Made by a program: the position numbers and the translations under genes | In this document: piece after piece, positions 1 through 17,428 of the stretch | How the letters are laid out: the number at the start of each line of letters is the position of its first letter | Numbering within the stretch: the stretch's first letter is position 1 | Source: Streptomonospora nanhaiensis | GTDB lineage: Bacteria; Actinomycetota; Actinomycetes; Streptosporangiales; Streptosporangiaceae | DNA length: 64,000 bases | Direction: 5' to 3' | Assembly: GCF_013410565.1 (NCBI RefSeq) | Contig: NZ_JACCFO010000001.1 | Coordinates: 1,674,001-1,738,000 of the forward strand | Notes under the pieces: model-generated | Database searches by the model: none | The model's input: the letters and a program-made list of their open reading frames with translations, nothing else | Told to the model about the DNA's origin: nothing

Positions 1-195
1 GCCCCGGTCGCGAGCAGGCGCGCTTTCCGTCCGGCGCGCCGAGATCGCCTCCGGGGCCCTTTTCTCGCCGCATTGCCGCCGAAATCCGACGGGCGGGCGC
101 CCCGGGCGGCGCCCCAGAGCCCGTGCGGGGGTCGTCCGCCCCGCGCGAGGACCGGCCGGGTGGAGCACCGGGCGATTGTCCGCTCCCCGGCCGAC

Positions 196-213
196 GTACA
201 CCTTTTTATGTAC
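196..213. promoter_or_regulatory. GTACA-N8-TGTAC inverted repeat (copy 1)
   Basis: Perfect 5-bp arms GTACA and TGTAC are separated by 8 bases in an AT-rich stretch. The same arms and spacer length occur at 5014-5031 between the divergent ACP and kinase genes, so this looks like a common operator for the cluster. NarL-type response regulators and LuxR-type proteins bind sites of this size, and the cluster encodes three such proteins. Which one binds is not known. Confidence 0.5.
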
Positions 214-284
214 CCGCGGCATCCCGGGCGTAGTAGCGCAACGTCGCTCCCGCGGACGATGCCCCTTTCACGGCGCGCTGCCTA

Positions 285-305
285 TTGTCATTTCCGCGAT
301 GACAA
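285..305. promoter_or_regulatory. inverted repeat TTGTCAT-N7-ATGACAA
   Basis: A 7-bp perfect inverted repeat has a 7-base spacer. A second overlapping pair, ATTTCCG and CGGAAAT, flanks the centre at 289-315. It lies about 220 bases before the peptide gene, so it could be an operator or a hairpin in the leader. Confidence 0.4.
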
Positions 306-528
306 CAACGGAAATCGCGCACCGCGGCGCCGGAGCGCCCCCCCACGTACCGGCCCCTTCCGGGCGCGGCCGCCGACCCCCACCCCCACCCCGGCGGCGC
401 CCCCCGCAGCCTCGTCCCCGCCGCCCCCGGCCGCCGCCGCGGCCGCCCGCGGCGCACGCGGACGCCCAGCCGCTCCGGCTCGCCGAGAGCCGGTGCCCCC
501 TCGACCCCCGCGAAGGAGGTGAACCAGC

Positions 529-612
529 ATGCAGAGCTTTGACGAGTTCGAGGAGATCGTCGTGGAGTCGCAGGAGACCCCCGAGGTGTCCGACATCGAC
601 TTCGGTTGCTGA
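529..612 (+). CDS. 27-residue acidic peptide ending in Gly-Cys, possible RiPP precursor
   Basis: A strong ribosome-binding site (GAAGGAGGTGA, 511-521) precedes an ATG, giving a 27-residue peptide that starts MQSFDEFEEIVVE and ends VSDIDFGC before TGA. It is strongly acidic, with one cysteine as the last residue. The next rightward gene resembles the N-terminus of a radical-SAM/SPASM peptide maturase, which is the usual partner of such short leaders. The core would then be very short, perhaps only the C-terminal FGC. I do not recognise the family. It could instead be a leader peptide with no product of its own, but the good ribosome-binding site and the partner gene favour a real gene. Confidence 0.5.
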   Translation: MQSFDEFEEIVVESQETPEVSDIDFGC

Positions 613-759
613 CATCCCGCGTGAACGGTCCGTTCACCGAAAGACCCGGGGACGCGGACCGCGACCCAGCCGCCGCGGCGTGGCCACACACCTCGCCGCG
701 GCGGCACGCGTCCCCGCCGGCGCGCCGCGCCGGGCCCCCACCCGTACGGAGGGACCCCG

Positions 760-996
760 ATGAGCAGCAACCGCGTCTACAGGCCCTCGCGGTTCACGGT
801 GCTGGCACCACACGACGCCGGTGGTGCGGTGCTCTACAACTCCCTGCGCGGCAGTGTCTTCTACGTGCGCGACCCCCTCGCCCGGCGCGTCCACGACCTG
901 CTGCACAACCGCAGCGCCCGCTTCAGCGCCGACGAGGCCGAGGCCGGCCCCGAGCGCGCCCGGCTGATCGCCGCGCTGGCCGAGCGCGGCTACGAT
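760..996 (+). pseudogene. radical-SAM/SPASM peptide maturase, N-terminal fragment
   Basis: The ATG at 760 follows GGAGGG (748-753). About 79 residues look genuine: a beta-rich N-terminal module with phrases such as FTVLAPHDAGGAVLYNSL and VFYVRDPLARRVHDLL. This resembles the segment that precedes the CxxxCxxC radical-SAM barrel in SPASM-type RiPP maturases. From codon 80 the frame reads the antisense of the acyltransferase on the other strand, so the radical-SAM barrel, its three cysteines and the SPASM domain are all missing. The cut is at about 993-1000. Either a real inversion or deletion, or an assembly misjoin, removed the rest. The assignment rests on the N-terminal module alone. Confidence 0.45.
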
Positions 997-1440
997 GCGC
1001 ACGGCGTCGCGGAAGGTCATGTGGCCGCTGAGGTGGCCGGCCACGATCGAGCCGAGGCTGAGCCCGGCGATGTAGTCGGGGCGGTCGCGGCCGGCGCCGG
1101 TCAGCTCGTGGATGGCGGCGGCGATGGCCAGTGACGCGGGGCGCACCACGCGCCCGCTGTTGACGGCGGCGGGGTCGTCGCCGAAGAAGGCGGCGGCCAG
1201 GTCGGTGTCCAGGACGTCGGACGCCTCGGCGAACCTGCGGCGCACCAGCGGCTGGGCGTCGTAGAGGTCGCGGTAGTCGCCGGGCTGCACCACGACCTGG
1301 GGGTTGAGCAGGACCGCGCTCTTGCCGGGGCCGCCGCCGGCGGCGGTGCGGGGGCCGGCGGTGTCGGCGGGGGCGGCGGCGGTGCGGGCGTCGGGGCCGG
1401 TGGAGGCGTGGGCGGAGGTCGGCACGGGCGGGTCTCCCAT
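994..1440 (-). pseudogene. discrete malonyl-CoA-type acyltransferase, truncated
   Basis: This reads leftward from ATG 1440. After a Pro/Ala-rich leader of about 40 residues it enters an acyltransferase fold (SAVLLNPQVVVQPGDY), with the nucleophile motif GLSLGS followed by HMTFRDAVRIV. The match is to FabD-like discrete or trans-acting ATs, normally 290-320 residues; only about 149 remain. The catalytic His and the rest of the small subdomain are lost at the junction with the radical-SAM fragment. It is the last gene of the leftward ACP operon, 16 bases after the SDR stop. If intact elsewhere in the population, it could load the ACP or the PKS whose own AT is dead. As written it would not be active. 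Confidence 0.7.
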
Positions 1441-1456
1441 CGAAGCGGTGCGCGGG

Positions 1457-2276
<820 letters not shown>

Positions 2277-2287
<11 letters not shown>

Positions 2288-3479
2288 CGGCCGCCACCTC
2301 CTTCAGGGCGCCGGCGAACGCGGCCACGTCCTCGCCGGTGGTGTAGCAGGCCACGCCCGCGCGCAGCGCCGCCGGCAGGCCGGGGGCCACCGCGCCCAGG
2401 GGGCCGGGGGCGTAGAAGCGGCCGTGGGTGAGGCTGACCCCGCGCTCGGCGAACGCCTCGGCCGCCTCGGCGGCCGGCATCCCGGGCAGGAAGAAGACCT
2501 CGACGGGCACGCGGTCGCCGCCGGGGGTCAGCCTGCGCACGCCCGGGGCCGCCTCCAGGACCTGCGCCAGGTCGCGCGCCAGCGCGGCCTCGCGCTCGGC
2601 GACGGCGGCCCGGTCCCAGCCCAGCAGCACCTCGGCGGCCACGGCCGTGCCCAGCAGTTGCTCGAAGGCCAGCGTGCCCGGCTCCAGGCGGCCGGGCAGG
2701 TCGTCGCCCGCCGAGGACGGCTGCTCGGCCAGGCGCAGCGGCTCGGCCGCCTCGTCGGCGATCCACAGCACGCCGGCGTGCGGCCCGTAGAACTTGTAGG
2801 CCGAGGCGACGACGGCGTCGGCCCCCCACGCGGCGGCGTCGACCGCGCGGTGCGGCACCGCCTGCACGGCGTCGACGAAGACGCGGGCGCCCACCCGGTG
2901 GGCGGCGGCGCAGACGGCGGCGAGGTCGGGGGTTGCGCCGAGCGCGTTGGACGCCGCGCTCACGGCCACCCAGCGGGTGCGCGCGGAGAGCACGTCGGCG
3001 ACCGCGGAGGCGGGCAGCGCGCCCTCCTCCAGCCGGGCGGTGCGCACCACGGCCCCGCGGCGCCGCGCCATGGCGCGCCAGGGCGCCACGTTGGCCTCGT
3101 GGTCCAGTTCGGTGCACACGATCTCGTCGCCCGGGCGCACGTGCTCGGCGGCGGCGCGTACGAACAGGGCCGTCAGCGTGGTCATGTTGGGGCCGAAGAC
3201 GACGTGCCCGCCGGGCGCGCCCAGCAGCCGCCGCACGGCCGCGCGCGCCCACGCGGCCAGGGCGTCGGAGTGGCGGCCGGCGGGGTAGGCGCCGCCGTCG
3301 TTGGAGACCGCGGGGCCGGCCAGGTAGCCGGCCACCGCGTCGGCCACGGCCGCGTGCACCAGGGTGCCGGCGGGCCCGTCGAAGCGGGCCTGGCCGGGGC
3401 GGCGCCCGGGGAACTGGGCGGTGAGCGGCCGGGCGAGGTAGTCGGCCAGCGGGCGCGGCAGGACGTCGTCGGCCCTCAT
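2277..3479 (-). CDS. class V PLP enzyme, cysteine desulfurase-like
   Basis: This 400-residue fold-type I PLP enzyme of the aminotransferase class V/cysteine desulfurase group resembles the desulfurase-like family with an SAYKFYGPH lysine loop. Lys229 should carry PLP, Asp203 (VDAVQ) should contact the ring nitrogen, and His127 (ELDHEAN) should stack on the ring. The ATG at 3479 overlaps the oxygenase stop as ATGA. Family members remove sulfur from cysteine or catalyse related eliminations and aminations; no mobile-loop cysteine is obvious. In this operon it probably acts on an amino acid, free or carried by the stand-alone ACP, after beta-hydroxylation, for instance in elimination, amine transfer or sulfur supply. 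The exact reaction cannot be read from sequence. Confidence 0.75.
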
Positions 3480-4491
3480 CGCGGCGCCCGGGGTCCGGTG
3501 GCGCGCTGGCCGAACCCGCTCTCCCGCGCCTCGGCCTCGGGCCGGGGCCGGTCCAGCCGGACGATGGCGCGTTTGAGCCAGCGGTCGGTGCCGTCGTAGC
3601 GGGGGCGGAAGGGCCGGCGGCCGTGCACCGCCACGTCGTTGTCGATGAGGATGATGTCGCCCGCCTGGAGCGGGACCTCCTCCTCGTGGATCTCCAGGCC
3701 CTTTTCCAGCGCGGCGTAGGCGTCGGCGAACCCGGGGTCGTCGGGCAGCCGGCTGTAGGCGGGGTCGAAGCGCAGGCACGGGCCGTCGGGGGCGGCCCAC
3801 ACGGTGGCGATGCCGGGGGCGGCGACCGCCGTCCAGGACCCCGCGTCCTCGGGCGGGCGGTAGGAGTCGTCGGGGGTGATGACCACGCGCGGCCGCTCCA
3901 GCTGGGCGCGCTGGGCGTCGGTGAGGCCGACCCGGCGCACGCTGGAGACCAGGCTGCCCACGCCGTCGGGGTTGCGCAGCGCCGCCAGGAGCAGGATGTG
4001 GGGGCGCAGGGGGTGGAAGGCGTCCTCGGTGTGGCGGGTGAGGGTGGTGGTGCTGCTGGCGCCCACCTGGGCCCGCTCCTGGCCGGGGATGGGCAAGATG
4101 TTGTGCACCAGCCGCCCGCCCTGCTGGTTGGCCCAGCCGTAGAGGTCGCCCAGGGCGGCGGCCACGAGCGCCAGGCCGGTGTCGAGCGCGTTGGCCTCCT
4201 CCCCTGAGGGCCGCTCCAGTGCGGCGGGGTGGGGCCCACGGGGCCGAAGCCGTCGAGCAGGCCGGTGACGACCCGGTAGCCGCGCTCGCGGTCGGGCCGG
4301 GGCAGGGCCGCGGCCAGGGCGGCGGTGACGGGATGGGGCGGCCCGCCGGCGACGTCCTCGGGGGAGTGCCCCGCGGCCGCCAGGTCGCGGGCGGCGCGGG
4401 CCAGGGCGGCCGCCAGGGCGGGGTCGGCGGTGAACGGGGTGAGCGGCGCGGCGGTGTCGGCGCCCGGGGCCGCGCCGGTGCGGTCGGCCAT
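3476..4491 (-). CDS. Fe(II)/2-oxoglutarate oxygenase, AsnO/VioC type, with a frameshift
   Basis: A TauD-superfamily enzyme of the clavaminate synthase/asparagine oxygenase/arginine beta-hydroxylase branch. The iron motif is HTEDAFHP (His and Glu ligands) and the distal part is DNDVAVHGRRPF, giving the second His and nearby Arg for 2-oxoglutarate. The typical phrase GWANQQGGRLVHN lies before them. The first 85 or so residues, from ATG 4491 to GPTPPHW, are in one frame; the rest, from LERPSGEEANALD on, is in another, so one base is missing or two are extra near 4212-4225. The start overlaps the ACP stop (TGATG) and the end overlaps the PLP gene (ATGA). Family members hydroxylate the beta-carbon of Asn, Arg or related amino acids. 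Next to an ACP, this one may act on a carrier-bound amino acid. The frameshift would inactivate it if real. Confidence 0.8.
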
Positions 4492-4772
4492 CAGTCGCCC
4501 TCGCCGACCGGCTCGCGCACGGCCTGGCGCGCCGCGCTGTCGGCGTCGAGCGTCTCGACGATGCGGGCGAGGGTGCGGAAGGAGTCGGTGTTGGTCGAGG
4601 CGATGTCCAAGCCGTAGCGCTCGTGCAGCTCGGAGATGAAACGCAGAGTGTCCATGGAATCCAGTCCGAAGCGTGAACTGAGACCGAACAAGGGCTCGTC
4701 CGCGGCGACCTCTTCGGGGCGCACGTCGAGCTGGTAGACCTGGACAAATAGCTTTCGAATATCGTTGATCAC
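4491..4772 (-). CDS. free-standing acyl/peptidyl carrier protein
   Basis: This 93-residue protein starts at GTG 4772, preceded by AGGTG. FGLDSMDTLRF is a clear phosphopantetheine attachment motif, with Ser39 as the modified residue, in a four-helix carrier fold of normal length. It is the first gene of a tightly coupled leftward operon (ACP, oxygenase, PLP enzyme, SDR, AT). The order suggests an amino acid or acyl group is loaded here, oxidised, further processed, and then passed to the synthases encoded on the other strand. No free-standing adenylation gene is present, so loading could come from the A domain of the large synthase or from the truncated AT. Confidence 0.85.
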   Translation of the reverse strand: MINDIRKLFVQVYQLDVRPEEVAADEPLFGLSSRFGLDSMDTLRFISELHERYGLDIASTNTDSFRTLARIVETLDADSAARQAVREPVGEGD

Positions 4773-5079
4773 GGTTCACCTATTCCGCCGCGGCGGCGGC
4801 CAAAGAAGTCACGCATTGCTACCATGCATTGCCGGGATGCGGAAAGCATGCCCAACGTAGGAGCGCGTTATCGAGCGGGTCAACGCGCGTGTCCTGAACC
4901 GGACATGGCCCGCCCGCGCCATATTTCCCCTGCTAGCCTGCATGGCATGCCACCGATGAGAATGCCTTTACCTGCCCGGAAATGGCTCGCCCCGCAGTCG
5001 CGTAAACTCCGGCGTACATAGAAGTATGTACGCCGTCTCCTTTTAAAGAAGGATGTCCGCGGCATCGGAGGGTGATGCA
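4773..5079. promoter_or_regulatory. divergent promoter region between ACP operon and kinase
   Basis: This stretch of about 307 bases between two divergent operons holds no gene. It contains the strong inverted repeat at 5011-5034 and a weaker one, TGTCC-N6-GGACA, at 4890-4905. A TAAACT hexamer at 5003-5008 could be a -10 box reading right, but no good -35 is seen. Both operons are probably controlled from here. Confidence 0.55.
5011..5034. promoter_or_regulatory. perfect 10-bp inverted repeat containing GTACA-N8-TGTAC (copy 2)
   Basis: GGCGTACATA, a 4-base spacer GAAG, and TATGTACGCC form a perfect palindrome. Its core GTACA-N8-TGTAC (5014-5031) has the same arms and spacer length as the site at 196-213. 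It lies about 45 bases before the kinase start, where a repressor or activator could act. The encoded two-component system or the LuxR-type protein is the likely ligand. Confidence 0.6.
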
Positions 5080-6290
5080 ATGGTGCGCATGGTGTGGCAG
5101 GTACTGGGAAAGCGCGACGCAAAAGCCGTGGTAATAGCCGTCGCGGTCTTCTCCGCAGGGTTCGTGCTGCTCCATTCCGGCGCCTACGCCTCGCGCGACG
5201 CCTCGACGGCGTGGGCCACCACCGAGTACGGCTACCCCGCGCCGCTGCTGATCGGCACGCTGGCGCTGGTGTGCGTGGGGGTGGCCCTGCGCTACCGCGC
5301 GCCGCTGCTGGGCCTGGCCATCGGCACGGTCGGGTTCGTCAGCGACATCGTCATCGGCGCGTCGCTGGCGACCATCCTCATCTACACCGACAACATCTAC
5401 GCCGCCTGCACCTACGGCCCGCGCTCGACCTGGCAAGCTGATGCTGATGGTCACCACGACCATGAGCATCGTCATGGGCGGCGTGGTCTTCGCCATGCAG
5501 CGCCACCTGGCCGGCAGCATCATCCTCATGGCGGTCATCGCGGCCGTGCTGGTCAGCCCGGTGGTGACCGCGGCGGTGGTGCGCCAGAACCGCGACCGCG
5601 CCGAGGACGCCCGGGTGCGCGCCGAGCAGACCGCGCGGCTGGCCGAACTGGACCGGCGCAACGCCGTGGCCACCGAGCGCACCCGCATGGCGCGCGAGCT
5701 GCACGACTCCGTGGCGACCCGGCTGAGCATCATCGTGCTGCAGTCCACCGCCCTGCTGGCGCGACGACCTCGACGCCGAGACCCGGCGCCGCCTGCTCAC
5801 CACCATCCGCGAGGACAGCACCCAGGGCCTGGCCGAGCTGCGCGGCATGATCGACGTGCTGCGCGACGAGCGCGACGAGGAACCGGTGGCCGTGCCCCGG
5901 CGCATGGGCGACATCCACGACCTGGCCGAGAGCCTGGGCGAGGAGGCCACCCTGCACGTCGAGGGCGAGCCCCGGCCGCTGCCCGCGGCCGTGGAGCTGG
6001 CCGCCTTCCGGATCGTGCAGGAGTCGGTGACCAACGCGCTCAAGCACAGCGGCGGCCCCGCCCACGTGCGCGTCACCTACCGGGAGGACGAGATCGAGCT
6101 GACGATCGAGAACCCGATGACCGGCAGCGCGGTGTCGCGGCTGCCCAGCGGCAGCCTGGGCCTGACGGGCATGCGCGAGCGCGCCGAGGTGCTGGGCGGC
6201 AGCTTCGGCGCCGGCCCGGTCCCCGGCACCGGCGACTGGCGGGTGCACGCCGTGCTCCCGGCCAAGGCGGCCACGGAGGCGGTGCTGTGA
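5080..6290 (+). CDS. sensor histidine kinase (NarX/DesK group) with two frameshifts
   Basis: The ATG at 5080 is chosen because GGAGGG (5067-5072) sits 7 bases upstream. The N-terminal half has several hydrophobic segments (AVVIAVAVFSAGFVLL, PLLIGTLALVCVGVAL, MGGVVFAM and a following one), so it is a membrane sensor. Then come a coiled linker, the HisKA_3 box ARELHDSVATRLS with the phosphorylated His, and a HATPase with N-box VQESVTNALKHSG and G-box GSLGLTGMRER. Coding moves frame near 5431-5436 and again near 5762-5768, so three frames are needed to read one protein. Sequence after each break stays family-like, so errors or very recent lesions are likely. The stop overlaps the next gene's GTG (GTGA), giving a kinase-regulator pair. 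Confidence 0.8.
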
Positions 6291-6921
6291 TCCGCGTGGT
6301 GATCGCCGACGACCAGGTCGCCGTGCGGACGGGGCTGTCCCTGATCCTCGACGGCGCGCCCGACATCGACGTGGTGGCCGAGGCCGGCGACGGCAACGAG
6401 GCCGTGGCGCTGGCCCGCGACCTGCGGCCCGACGTGCTGGTGATGGACATCCGCATGCCGCGCAAGGACGGCATCACCGCCACCCGCGAACTGGCCGGGG
6501 TCACCGACGTGCTGATCATGACGACGTTCGACCTCGACGAGTACGTGTTCGGCGCCCTGCACGCCGGGGCCGCGGGGTTCCTGCTCAAGAGCGCCGACAG
6601 CGACGCGCTGCTGCAGGCGGTGCGCACGGTCGCCCGGGGCGAGGGCATGATCTCGCCCTCGGTCACCCGGCGGCTCATCCGCTCCTTCGCCGAGCGGGCG
6701 CCGCCCGCCAGGAGGCGCACCGCCTGGACTCCCTGACCCGGCGCGAGCGCGAGGTGCTCCGGTGCATCGGCGAGGGGCTGTCCAACTACGAGATCTCCGA
6801 GCGGCTGGAGATGGCCGACGCCACGGCCAAGACCCACGTCAGCCGCATCCTGTCCAAGCTCGGGCTGCGCAGCCGCGTGCAGGCGGCCATCCTCGCCCAG
6901 GAACACGAGCACGAGCTGTGA
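6287..6921 (+). CDS. NarL/FixJ response regulator with a frameshift
   Basis: The GTG at 6287 overlaps the kinase stop. The receiver domain starts MIRVVIADDQVAVRTG, has the phospho-acceptor Asp in VLVMDIRMPRKDG and the conserved Lys in FLLKSADS. The first frame ends soon after SFAERAPP. The LuxR-type HTH (SLTRREREVLRCIGEGLS, then AKTHVSRILSKLGLRSR) continues in another frame, so there is one indel near 6700-6715. It is closely similar to the regulator at 17545, including the EYVFGAL and LRSRVQAAI segments, so the two probably arose by duplication and may bind the same DNA. It should take phosphate from the adjacent kinase and control the cluster. Confidence 0.85.
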
Positions 6922-7165
6922 CCACCGCCGACACCGCGGCCGCTGCGCCGGCCGCACTCCCCCGCTCACCCGAGGGCGCCGTGCGGGCGCCCGGCCCCCG
7001 CGCCCGCACCGCCACCGCCCGCCGCGCACGCGTGAACCGCACCGCGCGGAGGGCCGCCGGGCGGACCCGGCGACCCCGGTCCGCCACCCCCACCACCGCC
7101 TGCTCATCGGCGGCACGGCCTGGAACACGGTGCCGCACCACCCCTAGAGCACACGAGGTACCCCC

Positions 7166-7863
7166 ATGCGCAGAACCGCGTCTACGCACCCGACCTGGCG
7201 GGCCACCACCCCCTCCCAGCCCGCCTACGGCGAACTGCTGAGGTTCGCCGCGTCCTTCACCAAGGACTTCTCCGCGATCGTCCCCTGGCAGTGGGTCCCC
7301 GGGCTGGTGATGACCGCCGCGCGCGGCGACCGCCGGGCCGCCCCGGGCGGCCCCGCCTCCTGCCGCGTCGCCTGCGTGGGCGGCGGCACCGGCGCCTCGG
7401 CGCCCGCGTGGCCGCCCTCCACCGAGGTCCGCCAACTGGCGGCCTCCCCCATCTGGCTGGCCATCGGCGACCGCCGCGCCGCCTTCATCGCACCGGCGTC
7501 CGGACATCACCGCGGTCGGGCGTGGATCACGACCGACTCCGACGACGTGCGGACCGCCAAGGGCTTCTTCGAACTCGCCTGGTGCGGCGCCCGGCGCGGC
7601 TCTCCCGCGCGGGCCACCGAGCGCAGGTCGGCGGTGCTGCTGTGCCTGGCCCGCGGGCTCACCGACGCCGCCATCGCCAAGCGGCTCAACGTCACCGACC
7701 GCACGGTGCGCCGCGAGATCAGCTCGCTCATGCGCGACACCGGCTCCACCACGCGCTTCCAACTGGGCCTGCGCACCGCGCTGGGCGGCGTGGGGCTGCC
7801 CTCGCTGGCCCTGCCGCCGGGGCCGGCCGACGCCGAGGAGTACGACGGCCAGGAGGTGTCGGC

Positions 7864-7867
<4 letters not shown>
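7166..7867 (+). CDS. LuxR-type transcriptional regulator without receiver
   Basis: A 233-residue protein starts at ATG 7166, with CGAGG 8 bases upstream. The C-terminal 60 residues are a LuxR-type HTH (CLARGLTDAAIAKRLNV, then DRTVRREISSLM). The N-terminal 150 residues show no receiver Asp and no Walker motif, so it is a pathway-specific regulator of the small LuxR type often found in antibiotic clusters. Its stop overlaps the GTG of the giant synthase (GTGA), so regulator and synthase are translated from one message. The regulator would therefore be autoregulated if it acts on this promoter. Confidence 0.75.
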
Positions 7868-14772
<6,905 letters not shown>

Positions 14773-14780
<8 letters not shown>

Positions 14781-17403
14781 GCCGATGGACTCCTACGACG
14801 CCCTGTTCGAGCGGTCGCTGGCCCGGATCGAGGAACTGGAGGCCGAGGTGGCGGCCCTGCGCCGGGGGCGCGAGCCCGTGGCCGTGGTCGGGATGGGCTG
14901 CCGCTTCCCCGGCGCCGAGGACCCCCGCGCGTTCTGGCGGCTGCTGGAGCGCGGCGGGGACGCCACCCGCGAGGTGCCCGCCGACCGGTGGGACCCCCGC
15001 GCCCTGGCCGAGCGCGGGGTCCGCGCCCCGGCGCGCGGCGGGTTCGTCGGCGGCCTCGCCGACTTCGACGCCGAGTTCTTCCAGATCGCCCCGCGCGAGG
15101 CGGCGCGCATGGACCCCCAGCACCGGCTGCTGCTGGAGGTCGCCTGGGAGGCGGTGGAGGACTCCGGGCGGGCGCCCGCCGACCTGCCCGCCCGCACCGG
15201 CGTCTACGTCGGCATCGGCAACAGCGACTACCGCGAGGCCGCCGCCGCGCAGGGGCCGGGCGCGGTCGACGAGTACTTCGCCAGCGGCGCCACCGCCAGC
15301 ACCGCCAGCGGCCGGCTGTCCTACCTCTTCGGCCTGTCCGGGCCGAGCCTGTCGGTGGACACCGCCTGCTCCTCCTCGGCGGTGGCCGTGCACCTGGCGG
15401 TGGGCGCGCTGCGCTCCGGCGAGTGCGACCTCGCCCTGGCGGACGGGGTGAACCGCATCGTCACCCCGCACGAGCACGTCGGCCTCACCGCCGCCGGCAT
15501 GCTCGCCCCCGACGGGCGGTGCAAGCCCTTCGACGCCGCCGCCGACGGCTACGGCCGCGCCGAGGGCTGCGGGGTGCTGGTGCTCAAGCGGCTCGCCGAC
15601 GCCCGCCGCGACGGCGACCCCGTGCTCGGGGTCGTGCTGGGCTCGGCCGTCTCCCAGGACGGCCGCCGGGCCGGGCTGACGGTGCCGCACGGCGCCGGGC
15701 AGCGGGCGGCCGTCCGCGCCGCGCTGGCCGACGCCGGGCTGGCGCCCGGAGACGTCGGCTACCTGGAGGCGCAGGCCACCGGCACCGCGCTGGGCGACCG
15801 GATCGAGGCCGCGACGCTGTCGGAGGTCTTCGCCGGGCGCGCCGACCCGCTGCCGGTCGGCTCGGCCAAGGCCAACGTCGGGCACATGGAGGCCGCCGCC
15901 GGGGTCGGCGGGCTGATCAAGGTGCTGCTGGCGATGCGCGCGGGCACGCTGCCGGGCACGCCCACCTTCCGCACGCCCGACCCCCACATCGCCTGGGACG
16001 CGGCGCCCTGGCGGGTGTGCGCCCAGGCGCGCCCCTGGCCCCCGGGGCCGCGCGTGGCCGGGGTCAACTCCTTCGGGTTCGGCGGCACCAACTGCCACAT
16101 CGTGCTGGGCGAGGCGCCGCCGGCGCCCGAGCCGGAGCCGGCGGGCCCCGACCGGCCGTGCCACGCGCTGGCGCTGTCGGCCAAGAGCGCGGCGGCACTG
16201 CGCGACCTCGCGCGGCGCCACCTGCGCGAACTGCGGACCGCCGAGGACCCGCCGCCGCTGGGGGACCTCTGCCACACCGCCGCCACCGGCCGCGCCCACT
16301 TCGCCCACCGGCTGTGCCTGCCGGCCGCCGACCACGCCGAACTGGCCGGCCGGCTGGCCGACTGGCTGGACGGCCGCCCCGGCGCCGCGCACGGGTTCGT
16401 CCGGCGGGCGGCGGCGCCGCGCGTCGCCGCCCGCTTCACCGGCGCCACCGCCTACCCGGGCATGGGCGGCGAACTCCTCGCCACCAGCCCCGCGTTCGCC
16501 GGGTCCGTGGAGCGGTGCGCCCGCGCGTGGACCCGCGCGGCGGGGGCGCCGGTGGCGGCGGCCGACCTGGCCGGGGGCGCGCCCGGCGCGGCCGCCCCGC
16601 CGCTCGCCGAGTTCGCGCTGTTCGCGGTGGGCTACGCCCTGTGGGAGCTGTGGCGCTCCTGGGGCGTGGCGCTGGAGCCCGGCACGGGCGGCGGCGCGGG
16701 GCGCTGGGCGGCGGCCTGCGCGGCGGGCGCCCTGGACCCCGAGGGGGTGGCCGCCGCCCTCCTGGCCGGAGCCGCCCCGCCCTCGACGGCCGCCGCTCCG
16801 GCCGAGGGCGCCGTCGTGGTGGAGGTCGGCCCGGCCGAGGCCCCGGCCGGCGCGGCCGAGCCCGGCACGGCCGAGCCCGGCGCGGCCGCCGTTCTGGCGG
16901 GGATCGGGCCCGGCGGCGAGTGGCGCGCCCTGCTGGAGGCGCTGGCCGCGCTGTACGTGCGCGGGGCCGCGCTCGACTGGCGGGCGGTGGAGCGCGACCA
17001 CCGGGCGCACCGCCGGCCCGCCGCGCTGCCGACCTACCCCTTCCAGCGCACCCGCCACTGGTTCGCGCCCCGGCGCCCGGCGCCGGAGGCCGGGGGCGGC
17101 GCCCGGCCCGGCGCGCCGCCCGCGCCCCGGCCGCCCGCGGCCGCGGCGGGCACCGCGCGGGCCGCGTCGCTGGCCGAGACCGCCGAGGCCCTGGCGCGCG
17201 AGACCCTGCGCGCCGCCCGGCCGATCGGTCCGCACGACGACCTGCTGGAGCTGGGCATGGACTCCCTCATGGCGGCGGAGTTCCGGGAGCGCCTGCAGGA
17301 GGCGTCCGGGCGCCGCCTGCCCCTCACCCTCGTCCAGGACCATCCGACCCTCGCCGGGCTGCTGGCGGCGGTCGAGGAGCAGGGCACCACCGGGGACCCG
17401 TAA
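14773..17403 (+). CDS. second PKS: KS with Gln for His, degenerate AT, ACP
   Basis: An 876-residue protein whose ATG overlaps the previous stop by 8 bases; ATG 14785 is an alternative start. An N-terminal docking coiled coil (SLARIEELEAEVAAL) precedes the KS. The active Cys199 (TACSSS) and second His (NVGH) are present, but EAHGTGT reads EAQATGT with Gln334 in place of the first catalytic His. The AT is a remnant: it begins FTGATAYPGMGGELL, but GHSxGE is replaced by GTGGGAG at 637-643 and most of the large subdomain is gone before LPTYPFQRTRHWF. The ACP (LGMDSLMAAEF, Ser near 831) looks intact. It probably cannot extend a chain. It may hold and hand over the acyl group, or be served in trans by the discrete AT. 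No thioesterase follows. Confidence 0.85.
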
Positions 17404-17407
17404 GGCC

Positions 17408-17428
17408 GCGGCGGCCGCCGGCCGCCGC
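17408..17428 (+). terminator. hairpin after the PKS gene
   Basis: Arms GCGGCGGCC and GGCCGCCGC flank a 3-base loop 5 bases after the TAA. It has no T-tract, as is common in high-GC actinobacteria. It may also only reduce read-through into the regulator at 17545. Confidence 0.5.

Larger units (their letters stand above)
1..528. other. non-coding region upstream of the peptide gene
   Basis: No convincing gene is seen here. Frames across it are proline/arginine-rich and look like by-products of GC-rich DNA. The only AT-richer part, about 196-320, holds two inverted repeats listed separately and is the likely promoter region for the peptide gene at 529. The 3' end of a gene lying further left could end in the first 70 bases, but nothing shows this. 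Confidence 0.6.

Noticed and set aside
73-763. 149- and 195-codon rightward frames before the peptide and maturase
   Set aside because: They are Pro/Arg runs without ribosome-binding sites and they overlap the operator repeats.
5430-5770. Programmed frameshifting in the kinase gene
   Set aside because: No slippery heptamer or downstream pseudoknot is evident, and similar breaks occur in unrelated genes nearby, so error or decay is simpler.
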